Positions 54,198 through 64,000 of a stretch of 64,000 bases of DNA are shown here, piece by piece. The position numbers were made by a program, and so were the translations under genes. Source of the stretch: Limnanthes douglasii subsp. nivea (taxonomy: Eukaryota; Streptophyta; Magnoliopsida; Brassicales; Limnanthaceae); NCBI GenBank assembly GCA_036936605.1, contig JAUPFV010000001.1, forward strand, positions 165,564,643 through 165,628,642, written 5' to 3'. How positions within the stretch are numbered: position 1 is the first letter of the stretch; each line of letters starts with the position of its first letter. Below the pieces are notes generated by a model. The model was given only the letters and a program-made list of their open reading frames with translations. It had not been told where the DNA came from and ran no database searches.

Positions 54198-56927
54198 TTG
54201 AACTTATCTAAGTTAGAGAAAGCGAGAAAAGTTGCAAGAGACGAACGCATTGCTGTCTGTCTTCCTGTTTCTCCTGGTGAAAGAAACAATCAACCACAAG
54301 TGAATACATACCAGGGTTTGTCATCTGCAAAAGCTTCCAAGGTTAGAAAACTTCCCTTTGTCACAAGCCTTTCACCTCTTCCATCAGGGTCCTCTGTTCA
54401 GGAGTCCCAAGACCCTCTCCCTAAGGAGAAAACTGTATATAGTATTAGAAAACCCTCACCTTTTATCGCAATCGGGTCAGATGCAGAGAAATTTCCAGAT
54501 AAATTAACCCCACGGCCAATCACTCGTCAGTCCAAATCAAAATCCACACCTACTTCTTCAAAACCTTCTATTTCAGAGGTAGTAAAAATAGTGACAAAAA
54601 GCAAACCATCTAGACAATAGCCCTTGGCAAAAGCCAGAAAATCCGAACAGCCATCTTTACAGCCATCCGAACAGATTTTTGTACAGTCATTTGAACACTC
54701 TTCCATTGTAATGGAAGAAAACATGGAGGACAATTTAGAAGAAGCCCCTTTTGAGGTGCCCGGTCAAACAGGGGACACAACTGTAGATCAGAAAGGCAAG
54801 CCCAAAGTAGGTATGACTCATCCAGATGTAGTTTTGGGGAGTCTGGAGGGTAGAGTAGGGACCAACTTCAAGAAGGTTAGTGTGAAGTATTTATTAGCCC
54901 TTCAAAATATAGCCTACGTATACCCACACTGCTGAATTGTGTCGTATTCGTAGTAAGTGAGGAATCCCAAAGTCTGTGAAGGTGATAATTCCAGTCACCC
55001 CAGAAACCTGGATAGACTGCAAGCCTAACGAACTGGTGGTCTATACAGAAGTACTGAATTCGGGACTCTTGTTTCCTTTGGATCTGGAGATAGTCAGATA
55101 CTTACATCTGACCAAGCTATGTCCAAGCAAACTAAGCCTCAACACTTGGTATATGCATCATGGCATCGAGGCTGTCTAAAATTACACTACCAATTGAACA
55201 GTTTGCTGTTGTGGCAAATTTGTGTAAATATTATCACATCCCCTTCTACCACTACAACTTAGGGAATAAATAAAAGGTAGTAAACGATCTCCTCGAGTAA
55301 GAAAATCCGTTGAGGACACGGTTCTTATTTATCAGTGGGGCTTGGGAGAATGGAAAAAAGATCAAGGTTGATTCCAACCCTAGCTAACTGACCAGCGCTA
55401 GAAGAGCATTTGTGAGTTTCTTTTATTTTCTCTTTAATGTTTTAAGCATTAAATTTTTAATCCGAACTGATTCATACTTCTTCCGAGTGTTTCTTAAGGG
55501 TTTTTTGAACTATGTGGAGGCAGGTCAAGATACTTGTGCCAAACTAAACACTTGGGCCTTAAAATAGTGGGACAATGCATCCAAAACTACTTCACATCGG
55601 GAAATTATGTGAGGTCTCATCTGTGGAACACCACAGGAAAAAGAGACCTCACCTGGGAAGAGCTGACCACCCTTCCTCCTGCAGATATCATTCTGAGGAG
55701 GACAAAGTCTAAAGATGCTAAGCTTTACCTGTATGCCAGAGCCAAAACCCCCAGTGATCTGAATAAAATGAAGAACAAGAGAAAGATTAAAACCACAACA
55801 GACCAACCTCAAACAACCACTGAAAGCACCGGTTCAGATAACCAAGGAGTTATTAATGCAGCTTTACTGAAAGCAGTATAAGTCACTATGAAGGAGGCTA
55901 GTGGGTCAGAAAACCCACCTAAAATTTCGAAGAAGGACAAGAAGCGTAAGACTAGTAATGATGAGAAAGCTGCAAAAAAGAATAAAGTTACTCTGGGAGT
56001 AGAGATAATCCTTCATCCTTCTGAAATCCCTCCCCCAGCTACTGTCGATCCTATCTTGCAAGAGGAAATTCCAACCAATCTCTATTCCGAACAGATTACT
56101 GGTGATGGTAACGAAGAGGTAGACCTTGACACTTTTCAAAACATCAACATTTATTTCAATGACTTAGAAAATGATGATCTTTCAATGGGTCTATCGTCCT
56201 CCTAGGTCTTCCAACGTTGTGACTCATAATGGCGAGACTTACGCGATATCTAGTGAACAAGATACCTTGAGACATGCCCTCTTGGGTTATATTCGACCAA
56301 TGTTTGATCTGGAGAGACAAGTAAGGGATCAAACTGTAACCATCAACACCCTGACTACAGAGAAATTTAAACTTATCAAACGATCTTCTCAGTCCTCAGC
56401 AAAGCATAGAATTATTGAGGAAGGAAAAAGATGATTTAGTTGTCAAACTGCTTAAGTCAGAAACGGCAAGTTAAGAACTTCAAACGAAGTACTCAAATCT
56501 GGAGATTTCTTCCTTAAATGATATCACAGCTTTGAAGGAGCAACTACAAACTAAGGACAATACTATCCAGACTCTATCCGATGACAAAGTCAAATTGGAG
56601 AATATTGTCCTAGAGACGACCGAAGAGAAAAGAACCCTAGAACGTCAACAGGCTCAAGAAATAGTCACAGGGATAAAGAAATATGCTAATGGGGTAGTGG
56701 ATTCTCTGGAGAAGAGGGATGATGGAATTAAGTCCGACATGGTTTTATTGTTCCATGAGACCTTTCCTAAGAGGACTCTTGGTCATTTGTGGAAATATAT
56801 AGACTATGATGATCTCCCTTTCCATACGATGGCTGATAGTGACAAGCGCAACTACTCCAGTGGGATAGATTCTGATGATGATGATGATGATGAAGAAATG
56901 GGTGAGAGTTCAAGTGCTGAACTCTAA
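54198..56927 (+). pseudogene. Gypsy-2 antisense extra ORF
   Basis: The N-terminal part (54198-54935, one stop at 54618) is rich in Ser, Pro and Lys (SKSTPTSSKPSISEVVK). The conserved domain (about 54880-55240) is spread over frameshifts. It has ELCRIRSK-stop-GIPKSVKV where a Trp codon is expected at the stop, then VVYTEVLNSGLLFPLDLEIV and IMASRLSKITLPIEQF. A candidate intron at 55412-55523 precedes TCAKLNTWALK-like sequence and a Lys-rich region (KKDKKRKTSNDEKAAKKNK). The C-terminus is a long coiled coil (KEQLQTKDNTIQTLSDDKVK) and an acidic Asp tail (GIDSDDDDDDEEMGES). Function is unknown. It belongs to the gypsy-type Transposase_28-like extra-ORF family and converges tail to tail with integrase. 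Confidence 0.82.
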
Positions 56928-57479
56928 AGTCCCAAAAACGATGGCGGTGAAGAAAAACCTGAAGAGAACAAGCCCTAAGGTTATATTATATACTTTTTGT
57001 TTTGAAAAACTAAATTCCTCGGATGCCCAAGACATTTTGTTTCAATGTTTGTTTAACCTCTATATTGTAAGACTTTAAAATCCTTGAACAACCAAGGCAT
57101 TTTTTGTGTACCAGTGATCGGTTTAAGTCAGATTAGATTCTAATTATCATATTCCCCTTTGTTTAAATTTTATTTAACTCTTGTATGGCCAATGTTTAAA
57201 TAGCATTTAATATTTCAGATGTGTTGAACAAAAGTATCCAACATCTCTGACCACATGTGTTTAATAAATGTGATCAAGTGCTTAACAGATCCGATCAACT
57301 CAAGAATACTTGAGAGTCGGGGTGTTGAATAAATATTTAATATTCAAACTGAAACAAAATTGTACCAGAATTTTAAAGAAGGCATCATATATTATTGAAA
57401 AACCCGGACACCTCATTAAAACCTCCTCGCGCCACCAGGGTGGGAAAGAGTATGCCCCATAATATTTAGATTGATATTT

Positions 57480-58500
57480 AAAAAGTAAATATTTACAAAA
57501 GAGTTTTATTCTAAGTATAACCTGAGATGCTCAATGTTCCATGGGTGCTTCAGAGTTCCCCCTTCTTTGTCTTGGAGCCTGTATGTTCTTGGTTTAATCT
57601 TTTCACAAATCATATAAGGGCCTTCCCAGTTCGGAGCTAGCTTACCGAACTGTTTTTCTTTGGTGTGTAAAAAGAATTTTCTTAAAATAATTTCTCATGT
57701 TTGAAAATCCGTTCTTTTAACTTTAGAAGCAAATCTGCTCCTCATCAAGCCTTGGTAATGCGATGTTCTCAGATGTGCTTTAACTCTTTTTTCTTCTATC
57801 AATTCCAACTGATTCCTAACTGCTACATCATTAGCCTGTTCGAAATAGTTTTGGACTCTATGAGATGGTAAAGTAGCTTCTATGAGAGTAATTGCATCCA
57901 TCCCATATACCAAAGCAAAAAGAGACTCTTGTGTTGCAGCCCGATAAGTAGTTTGATAGACCCATAATACTTCTTGTAAATAACTTGGCCACTATCCTGC
58001 AGCTCCTTCTAAATTTTTATTTAATCTGGACAAAATGGTTCTATTTGCAACTTCAACCTGACCATTCGCTTAAGGGTGGAAAGGAGAATAAGAACAATGT
58101 TGAATTCATCTAGAGGTACAGAAAGCTTCCATGTCTTTATTATCAAACGGTGGCCCATTGTCTGTAGTAATCTTCCGAGGAACCACAAATCTACAACATA
58201 AGTTAGATAAGATAAATTTAGTAATTGCCTTCGAAGTGGTTCAATCCAAATGAGCTGCCTCTATCCACTTAGAGAAATAGTCAATAGCGACTATAATTGT
58301 TCTACATTCACCGGACGCCATAGGAAGAGACCCAACTAGATCCATACCCCATGTGGCAAAGGGCACTGCTTCAGACATGGACTTCATAGGAACTGCTGAC
58401 ACATGAATTTCATTCCCATATTTTTGACAAGGATCACACTTTTTCACCATCTCTTTAGCATCTGCCATTATGGTTGGCCAGTAGTATCCTGCTAATAGGA
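57480..58500 (-). pseudogene. Gypsy-2 integrase
   Basis: From 58468 leftwards: CDPCQKYGNEIH (zinc-finger cysteines), FATWGMDLVGSLPMAS (first catalytic Asp) and DYFSKWIEAAHLD. In the following frames come DNGPPFDN (second Asp, about 58150), ANGQVEVANRT (Glu, about 58060) and LVYGMDAITLIEATLPSHRV. The tail FFLHTKEKQFGKLAPNWEGP follows to about 57590. At least three in-frame stops interrupt it. The triad residues are all present. Confidence 0.88.
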
Positions 58501-58929
58501 CCCTTCTGGTTAAGGCCCCAAAGACACAGTGTGCAGAACCTTCTCCATCATTTAGTTCAGATAATACAACTTGCGATTCTTCAAATCCTAAACAACGTAG
58601 GAGAGGTCTGCTGAAGGATTTTTTTGTAAAGAACCTCTCTTGGTATCAAAAACCACGAGCTTTGTACTTGATCTTCTTTGCCACAACTTTATCCGGAGGA
58701 AATAAACTATCAGAGATGTATTGGAGAAGAGCATATCTCCAATATTTAGGTTGGATAACAAGTATATTCATATTTTCTTCACTCTTTTTTCCCGATCTGT
58801 TTGCACGGATGGATATTCTTGCACAAGAATCTATGGGTAGGATTCGAAATAGGCTATAGTTGCCAAGGAGTCTGCTAGAGTGTTTTCCGATCTAGGAATG
58901 TACTTATAGCAAATATTTTAAAGTTTGCG

Positions 58930-59600
58930 GTAACTTCTTTCAACATAAGCAAGTATTTAATCAACTGTTATTTCTTTGCTTTAGATTGCCCCTGAGCATG
59001 GTGAATGAGCAATTGAGAATCACTCATTAACCGGACTCTCTTGGCCCCACATAGGAGAGCCAACTTAAGACCAGCTATGACTGCTTTATATTCAGACTCA
59101 TTGTTAGAAGCTCTGAACCCAAAACATATGGCATGATACATCTTATCACCATATGGAGAAGTTATACAAACCCCAGCTCCACAACCCATAGTACTTGATC
59201 CACCATCAGTTCGAACTACCCATTCTTTCTTAAATGTATTTTCTAATTCATGTCTGGAGGATATATATTATCAACATGAAATTCTACCAAAATGTAGCCA
59301 CTGACTGGGATTTAAGGAGCAAAGCCAATATCATAATTACCCAGCTCCACTGACCACTTGATCATTCTTCTTGATACATCAGCTTTCTGAAGAACGCTTT
59401 TTAAGGGAAATGAGGTTCGAACAACAACAGAATAAGTTTAGAAATATGGTCTCATTTTTCTCGCTGCAATTATTAGGACAATGTCAATTTTTCCAATTTC
59501 AAATATGTTCTTTCAGCATCCAACAAACTCTTACTGATGTAATACACCAGACAAGGGTAATTGTGAACTTCTTTCACTAGCACAACACTTATTTCATATT
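58930..59600 (-). pseudogene. Gypsy-2 dual RNase H region
   Basis: The gypsy-type RNase H (up to about 59470) has YVYLVVSEYEISVVLVKEV, without the catalytic Asp usual at this site, and YYISKSLLDAERTYLKLEK. After a broken linker the archaeal-type RNase H starts around 59225: VVRTDGGSSTMGCGAG, NNESEYKAVIAGLKLA and RLMSDSQLLIHHAQG. Its Asp, Glu and Asp are all intact. A degenerate first and a conserved second RNase H is the known Tat pattern. Confidence 0.85.
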
Positions 59601-60660
59601 CTGATACAACTAGATACACATAAAGCTTTTCCCCCCGAACAGGTTTGAAAATAGTTTTAGCTGAGAATAAATGTTTCTGTATTTCAATAAAAGTCCGGTC
59701 ACACTGTGGAGACCAATTGAAGTCTTTAGCATTCCTTAATACTTGGAAGAATGAAGCGCACTTATCTGATGATCTTGAGATAAACCTATTCAATGTAGCC
59801 AATCTTCTTGTCAGCCTTTGAACTTCTTTAATATTCTGAGGAGGGTCCATTGCTAGTAAGGCATTAAGTTGATCCAGATCAGGCTGAATTCCCTTCTTAC
59901 TTATTATGTAGCCCAAGAACTTTCCAGATCTGACCCCAAATACACACTTCTTAGGGTTTAATTTTAAATTCACAGCTTCTAAATTAGAGAATATCTCTTG
60001 AAGGTCAGATATATGTGAATCTTCCTCCAAGCTCTTAACCATCATATCATCTATGTAAACCTCCATGTTCCAACCAATCTAATTAGCAAAATCTTTATTC
60101 ACTAGCCTCTGATAAACGACCCCAAAAATTTTCAATCCGAACGATATCACCTTATAACAATGAAGACCTATGTCTGTGATGAATGTATTGTGATTTTGAT
60201 CATTCAGATCTACTTGTATCTTGTTGTACTCTGAGAAGGCATCCATAAAGGATAATAGTTTGTTTCCAAAGGTAGAATCCACCAAATGATCTATCCGAGG
60301 AACAGGATAAAGATCATTAGGGCATGCCCTATTGAGGTCAGTGAAATCAATGCGCATACGCCACTTTCCATTCTTTTTCTTGACTAACACAGGGTTGAAA
60401 GTCCATAAAGGGTATTGGGATTCTTTAATGTGACCCATCTTGGTTAAACGGTCAACTTCTTGAACAATCACATCTGTTTTTTCCTTTGATAAAGACCTCC
60501 TCTTCTGTACAACTGGTGCAATATCACTCTGGATTGATAAATTATGGTAAATAATATCTATTGGCACTCCAGTAACATTATTGTTACACCATGCAAAAAC
60601 ATGTTGATTGTTCATAAAAAGGATAATAACCGGTGCTTTAATTCTGGTGTCAGCTTGGAA
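59473..60660 (-). pseudogene. Gypsy-2 reverse transcriptase
   Basis: The frame from 60615 has VFAWCNNNVTGV, GHIKESQYPLWTFNPVLVKK, KWRMRIDFTDLNRACPND and LSFMDAFSEYNKI (catalytic Asp present). A TAG at 60079 interrupts it. In the same frame EVYIDDMMVKS gives an intact YIDD motif. Then come LNPKKCVFGVRSGKFLGYII, IKEVQRLTRRLATLNRFISR and FNWSPQCDRTFIEIQKHL. With one stop over nearly 1.1 kb this is the least damaged pol domain in the two gypsy elements. Confidence 0.92.
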
Positions 60661-60959
60661 CCAATCTTAACATTTTTCCCTCTGCCAAGGAGTGGGTTTC
60701 AACCTCCTCAATTGGTATTATAACATTATGGGCCTCCATGGGATCATCAATTTCATTCTCCTCAGCAGAAGGCTCCAATAGCTGCTAATCTTTGTTAATT
60801 CTAAATACCCCTAGAGTGTTAGGGGCAAAGGTTGTTGCATAACATTCATTGGCTATCTTTTGATTTCTCCGGACAACACCTACTTGTCCATGGACAACAT
60901 AATTCAAACATTGGTGGACCGTAGAGGCCACAACATGCATTATGGAGAGCCAAGACCTC

Positions 60960-61420
60960 CCAAATATTTCATTTTACGATGTTAGGCAATCCACCACAAC
61001 AAACAGCACTCTTACCATCTTATTAAAGGGTCCCTTGCCCAACAATACTTTCTCTTTGAACTCCCTAATCACATCTGCAAAAATTTCTATGAAGCCTACA
61101 ATGGATCTGTTCGAACGTTGTATAACTTAGGGGTTTCTCATTTTCTTGTAGGAGCTTAAAAAAAGGATGTTTGCCGAACTATCTGTATCAATTAGAATCT
61201 AGCGTATATCATTTCCCCCTATCGAAGCCCCTATTACCACCGCATCTTCATGAGGTCCCGCAATGTCCCTCAGGTCATCCTCATCAAAAACTATAAATGG
61301 GGATGGGGATTGACACTGGTAGGTAGACATTCCATCATCTAACTAGGTGGCCAAATTATGAACATGTCTCTTCCTTGATGAAGTAGAAGGTGCAGTCACT
61401 GTATTCCCTCCAAAAATAGT
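60960..61420 (-). pseudogene. Gypsy-2 aspartic protease
   Basis: Reading leftwards, DDLRDIAGPHEDAVVIGA is followed after a stop by LIDTDSSANILF, where the active site DTGSS has become DTDSS. Then come the linker pieces around 61100-60960. The Gly to Asp change and the stops suggest an inactive enzyme. The layout matches the protease of Gypsy-1. Confidence 0.75.
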
Positions 61421-61559
61421 TAATGATTCGAAAAATTTGATCAGTCCGGAAATCGTTTTGGTTTTGTCTTTTATCACCCCCACCTGATTTCGGCTCGGAT
61501 TCGGATCCAGATACTCAGCTTCTTTATCAAATCTTTCAACAATTACCATTGTACCCTCT

Positions 61560-63172
61560 TGTGTAGATATCCCATGATTGTTTGAAGGACCTGTCCGGGG
61601 AGTATTGGTTTACGCATTATCCGGTCTGCTTCCACCTCGCTTTTTAACATAGGCCCCCAACATTCCCCTTTCAATAAGGTTATGGAATTCCTACTTCAAG
61701 GCTATACAATCGTGAGTATCATGACCTATGTCATTGTGGTATTGGCAGAAGCGAGTGTTCCGGTTTTCTCTGGGGGACTGTAATGCTACTGGTTTTCTAA
61801 AATGCACCTCATTCTTAGTCTTGTTATAAATAGTAGCCACACTCTGCCCCAACTCAGCAAACCACTCAAGCTGAACCCAGGGCCCCCTCTTAGTTCTGGT
61901 TTGTTGGCTCTGAGTTTGGTTGGACTGATTCCGCCTTGACTAGTTGGACCCTTGTCCAGTCTTCTTTGCCCTATAACTGGATTGGTTAGTAGCTGGTGGA
62001 GTTGCTGTTATAGTAGATCTCACTTGACGGTGTACTTTGGTTTTTTTGGTCTCTTCTACGTTGATTTGCTTTCCCACTTGATTCAACAAACCACCCTCAG
62101 GTCATAGCCTTCTTCCGAGTTACTGAATCTGCTAGATTTCATGGATTTAAACCTTGTCTAAGGGAAGCAATTGCAACTTGTTCGTAGAAATTTTCTAGTC
62201 CATTCTTTGTATTCACAAAACGATTAATGTACTCCTTCAAGGACTCGTTCAGTTTCTGAGCACAATGGATTATGGTGTCCCCATTACCCTTGAGTTTCTT
62301 ACTTCCAACAAATTTCCTCCGGAAGGCAACCCAGAACGTATCAAAATTTCGTATACCCCTGAGGGAGACTGTTGTACCATTTGAGGGCACTTCCTGTGAA
62401 AGTTTGGGAGAAGGCCCTACACAATAGCTTGTCATCGTCGTCAAAATTCATCATAAAGTTCTTGAACTGTTCCAAATGGTTGTCCGGATCTTGACTCCCA
62501 TCGTATTTCTCCATCTTGGAGCTATCAAACCTTTTAGGAAGATGTCTGGAGATTATTTTTGGACAAAGGCGATTGCCTCTAGTTTTTGCTATGACTGAAA
62601 ACAGTATTTTCATTAGGGGTTACAAAAATACCCGGTTCGGACTGAATGGCAAAGAGGTCAATCATCAACTGATCAATATGCTTGTTAGTTGAACCCTTAC
62701 CCTTACCATGATGCTTCTTAAGCATGTCATGTTTATCCCTCTTTCTTGAATGTTTTTTAGTCAATCTCATTTTATTTTTAAATCTTCCCTCATCAGTACT
62801 TGAAGATAATGATTATTCAAGTTCTACCTAATTTGATGAGCTGCTGGAGGACTCAGATGCAGCACTCTCAACAGGCTTAGATCAGTGTGTCTTCTTGGAA
62901 CTGAAATGGGTTTTCAACGACTGCTCGTTTTCTCCAGGATTATCTGTGTGGTGAAGTACTGATGCTCTAGACTTTTCCTTAACTCCTTTTTCTGCTTGTA
63001 TTATAACTCTCAACGCCTCTATTTCATCTCTAAACTGGTCGCGCTCCTCGATAGTATACTCTTTGTTTTCTCTTGCACCTTTAACCTCAGAAGGTGGAAC
63101 ATTCTGCTCATTCGGATCCATCCGAACAACATTTCTTGCTGGTTTTGAATTGTGAAATCCAGGGACCATCAT
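61560..63172 (-). pseudogene. Gypsy-2 gag
   Basis: An N-terminal frame (ATG 63172) starts right beside the primer site and has a charged helix (EERDQFRDEIEALRVIIQAE). The core at 62613-62139 matches Retrotrans_gag: KYDGSQDPDNHLEQFKNFMM, AFSQTFTGSALKWYNSLP, FDTFWVAFRRKFVGSKKL and ESLKEYINRFVN. The knuckle CQYHNDIGHDTHDC lies at about 61740. Several stops and frameshifts separate the parts. Confidence 0.87.
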
Positions 63173-63194
63173 CCTTCCACTATGGTTGGCAATT

Positions 63195-63563
63195 TGATGT
63201 GGTTTATTTCTGTCTGAGGGTAATTTTGTAAAGTGTTTTGGATTTTTTGTGGAATATAATGTTTAGAGTAGTGGGTAGTGAGATAATTAAGTTATGTGAT
63301 GGTAATAAATTCTGATTACTCTCATTAATGAAATTAGTTGGGGCATTTATACTCAATTACTGACCCATGGGCTTATTGGGTCGGATCGTGAAGTCAGGTC
63401 AAGTTTAAGGACCCATTAGTAATCTTTGTATGAAGTGGCTAGCAACTAGCTTAGTCAGTATTTATTACTTTTATCCTGTTGGGTTATTTATGATAGTGGT
63501 TATGGTCCGAACTGCCCATCGGATTAAGTCAAGACGCATCAGCTCAAATATCCGATCTCATCA
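63195..63563 (-). repeat. Gypsy-2 5' LTR
   Basis: It starts tgatgtggtttatttctg next to the primer region and ends gatctcatca before the target copy gacaa. Confidence 0.92.
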
Positions 63564-63849
63564 GACAAGTATGTAAACTGTCAATTTTAAACATGAGATA
63601 AATATTTGTGAACTGGTCATTAAGAAAAGTCAACTAGGGAAATCGTCACAAATTATTTTTTATTAAATTAGGTCAATTAGCAGGATCGACATTAATTATG
63701 CTCAAACTCATACATATACAATTTAATATGCTTACCCAAATGTATCTTATAGATGTTGTAAGAGTATGTTTTATTATGCTATATTTACTTATTGAATGCT
63801 ATGAAGACTATATGTTAAGTGACATTTTTTAGCTATTTTATTGTTGTTG

Positions 63850-64000
63850 TTTCTTATATTAGAAAATTCGCATCTCTACATCCGGGAGGGAAAAAAGGCA
63901 CCCGTACTTAGTGGGAGAAACTTTGAGTTGTGGAAAAAAGATATTTTGTTGCACTTGATGTGCCATAATTTTGAATTAACATTAAGGGTCCATGAACCTA
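63850..64000 (+). pseudogene. Copia-6 gag start, cut by window end
   Basis: The sequence matches the first 45 codons of Copia-2 gag (NSHLYIREGKK, then APVLSGRNFELWKKDILLHL). The ATG of Copia-2 is att here. An extra A in the run at about 63890 shifts the frame. The rest is outside the window. Confidence 0.75.

Larger units (their letters stand above)
53349..63563 (-). mobile_element. Gypsy-2, Tat-like Ty3/gypsy element with antisense extra ORF
   Basis: Gag, protease, RT, two RNase H domains and integrase read on the minus strand (63172 to about 57500). The extra ORF reads on the plus strand (54198-56930). The LTRs (53349-53716 and 63195-63563, about 10% different) are flanked by a perfect target duplication gacaa (53344-53348 and 63564-63568). 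The primer region (minus strand, ATTGCCAACCATAGTGG) resembles that of Gypsy-1 with changes. The polypurine tract aaaggggctac lies next to the left LTR. It is inserted in the Copia-6 leader. It is better preserved than Gypsy-1 but still carries stops and frameshifts in all coding parts. Confidence 0.94.
51504..64000 (+). mobile_element. Copia-6, copia element, split by Gypsy-2 and cut by window end
   Basis: The 5' LTR (51504-52119), a perfect tRNA-Met primer site and the leader are followed by Gypsy-2. The leader resumes at 63569 and reaches the start of gag. The leader on both sides of Gypsy-2 aligns with Copia-2 13370-13860 without a gap: gattgacaa on the left and gacaagtatgtaaa on the right. 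The rest of the element lies beyond the window. Confidence 0.9.

Overview
This window is nuclear DNA of a flowering plant. It is AT-rich and consists almost entirely of nested LTR retrotransposons around the ruins of one host gene. The plant origin is shown by tRNA-Met primer sites of the plant Ty1/copia type, Tat-type Ty3/gypsy elements with two RNase H domains and an antisense extra ORF, a plant PIEZO gene with spliceosomal introns, and a fragment of chloroplast ycf3. No intact host gene, rRNA, tRNA or CRISPR array was seen. The species could not be determined.

Layout. About 1-1.8 kb is non-genic and holds two minisatellite-type repeats. About 1.8-2.7 kb is a fragment of a gypsy-associated extra ORF. 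About 2.7-25.1 kb, minus strand, is a decayed PIEZO mechanosensitive channel gene. It is cut inside coding exons by three separate copia elements: Copia-1 at 4297-8929 (minus), Copia-2 at 11858-18916 (plus) and Copia-3 at 20348-25099 (plus). Each is flanked by a 5-bp target duplication. The host gene also has two local tandem duplications, several frameshifts and stops, and an apparent internal deletion. About 25.3-27.9 kb is a truncated copia (Copia-4) ending in an LTR. About 28-33.6 kb is old unique or decayed sequence with an RNase H-like pseudogene, a LINE 3' fragment and another extra-ORF domain fragment.

About 33.65-48.9 kb is a very old copia (Copia-5) split by a Tat-like gypsy element (Gypsy-1, 34342-45380). 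Directly beside Gypsy-1 lies a miniature LTR element without coding capacity (TRIM-like, 45405-46264). Gypsy-1 itself contains a plastid ycf3 exon-1 fragment. About 49-51.5 kb is AT-rich, with a possible hAT-like MITE, a trinucleotide repeat and a minisatellite element bounded by inverted repeats. About 51.5-64 kb is the 5' LTR, long leader and gag start of Copia-6, interrupted in the leader by a second Tat-like element (Gypsy-2, 53349-63563).

How the parts relate. Copia-2, -4, -5 and -6 belong to one broad family: related gag and pol, LTRs of about 0.65 kb where complete, and a shared LTR motif. In both gypsy elements, gag-pol lies on the minus strand and a separate extra ORF lies on the plus strand, so the two coding units converge tail to tail. 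Both extra ORFs start downstream of a TATA box placed at the same relative position. All coding regions carry stops or frameshifts, so nothing here looks autonomously active. The tentative age order by LTR divergence, read by eye, is Copia-2 youngest (about 3%), then Copia-1 (about 4%), the TRIM (about 5%), Copia-3 (about 6-7%), Gypsy-2 (about 10%) and Gypsy-1 (older). Copia-5 must be older than Gypsy-1 because it hosts it.
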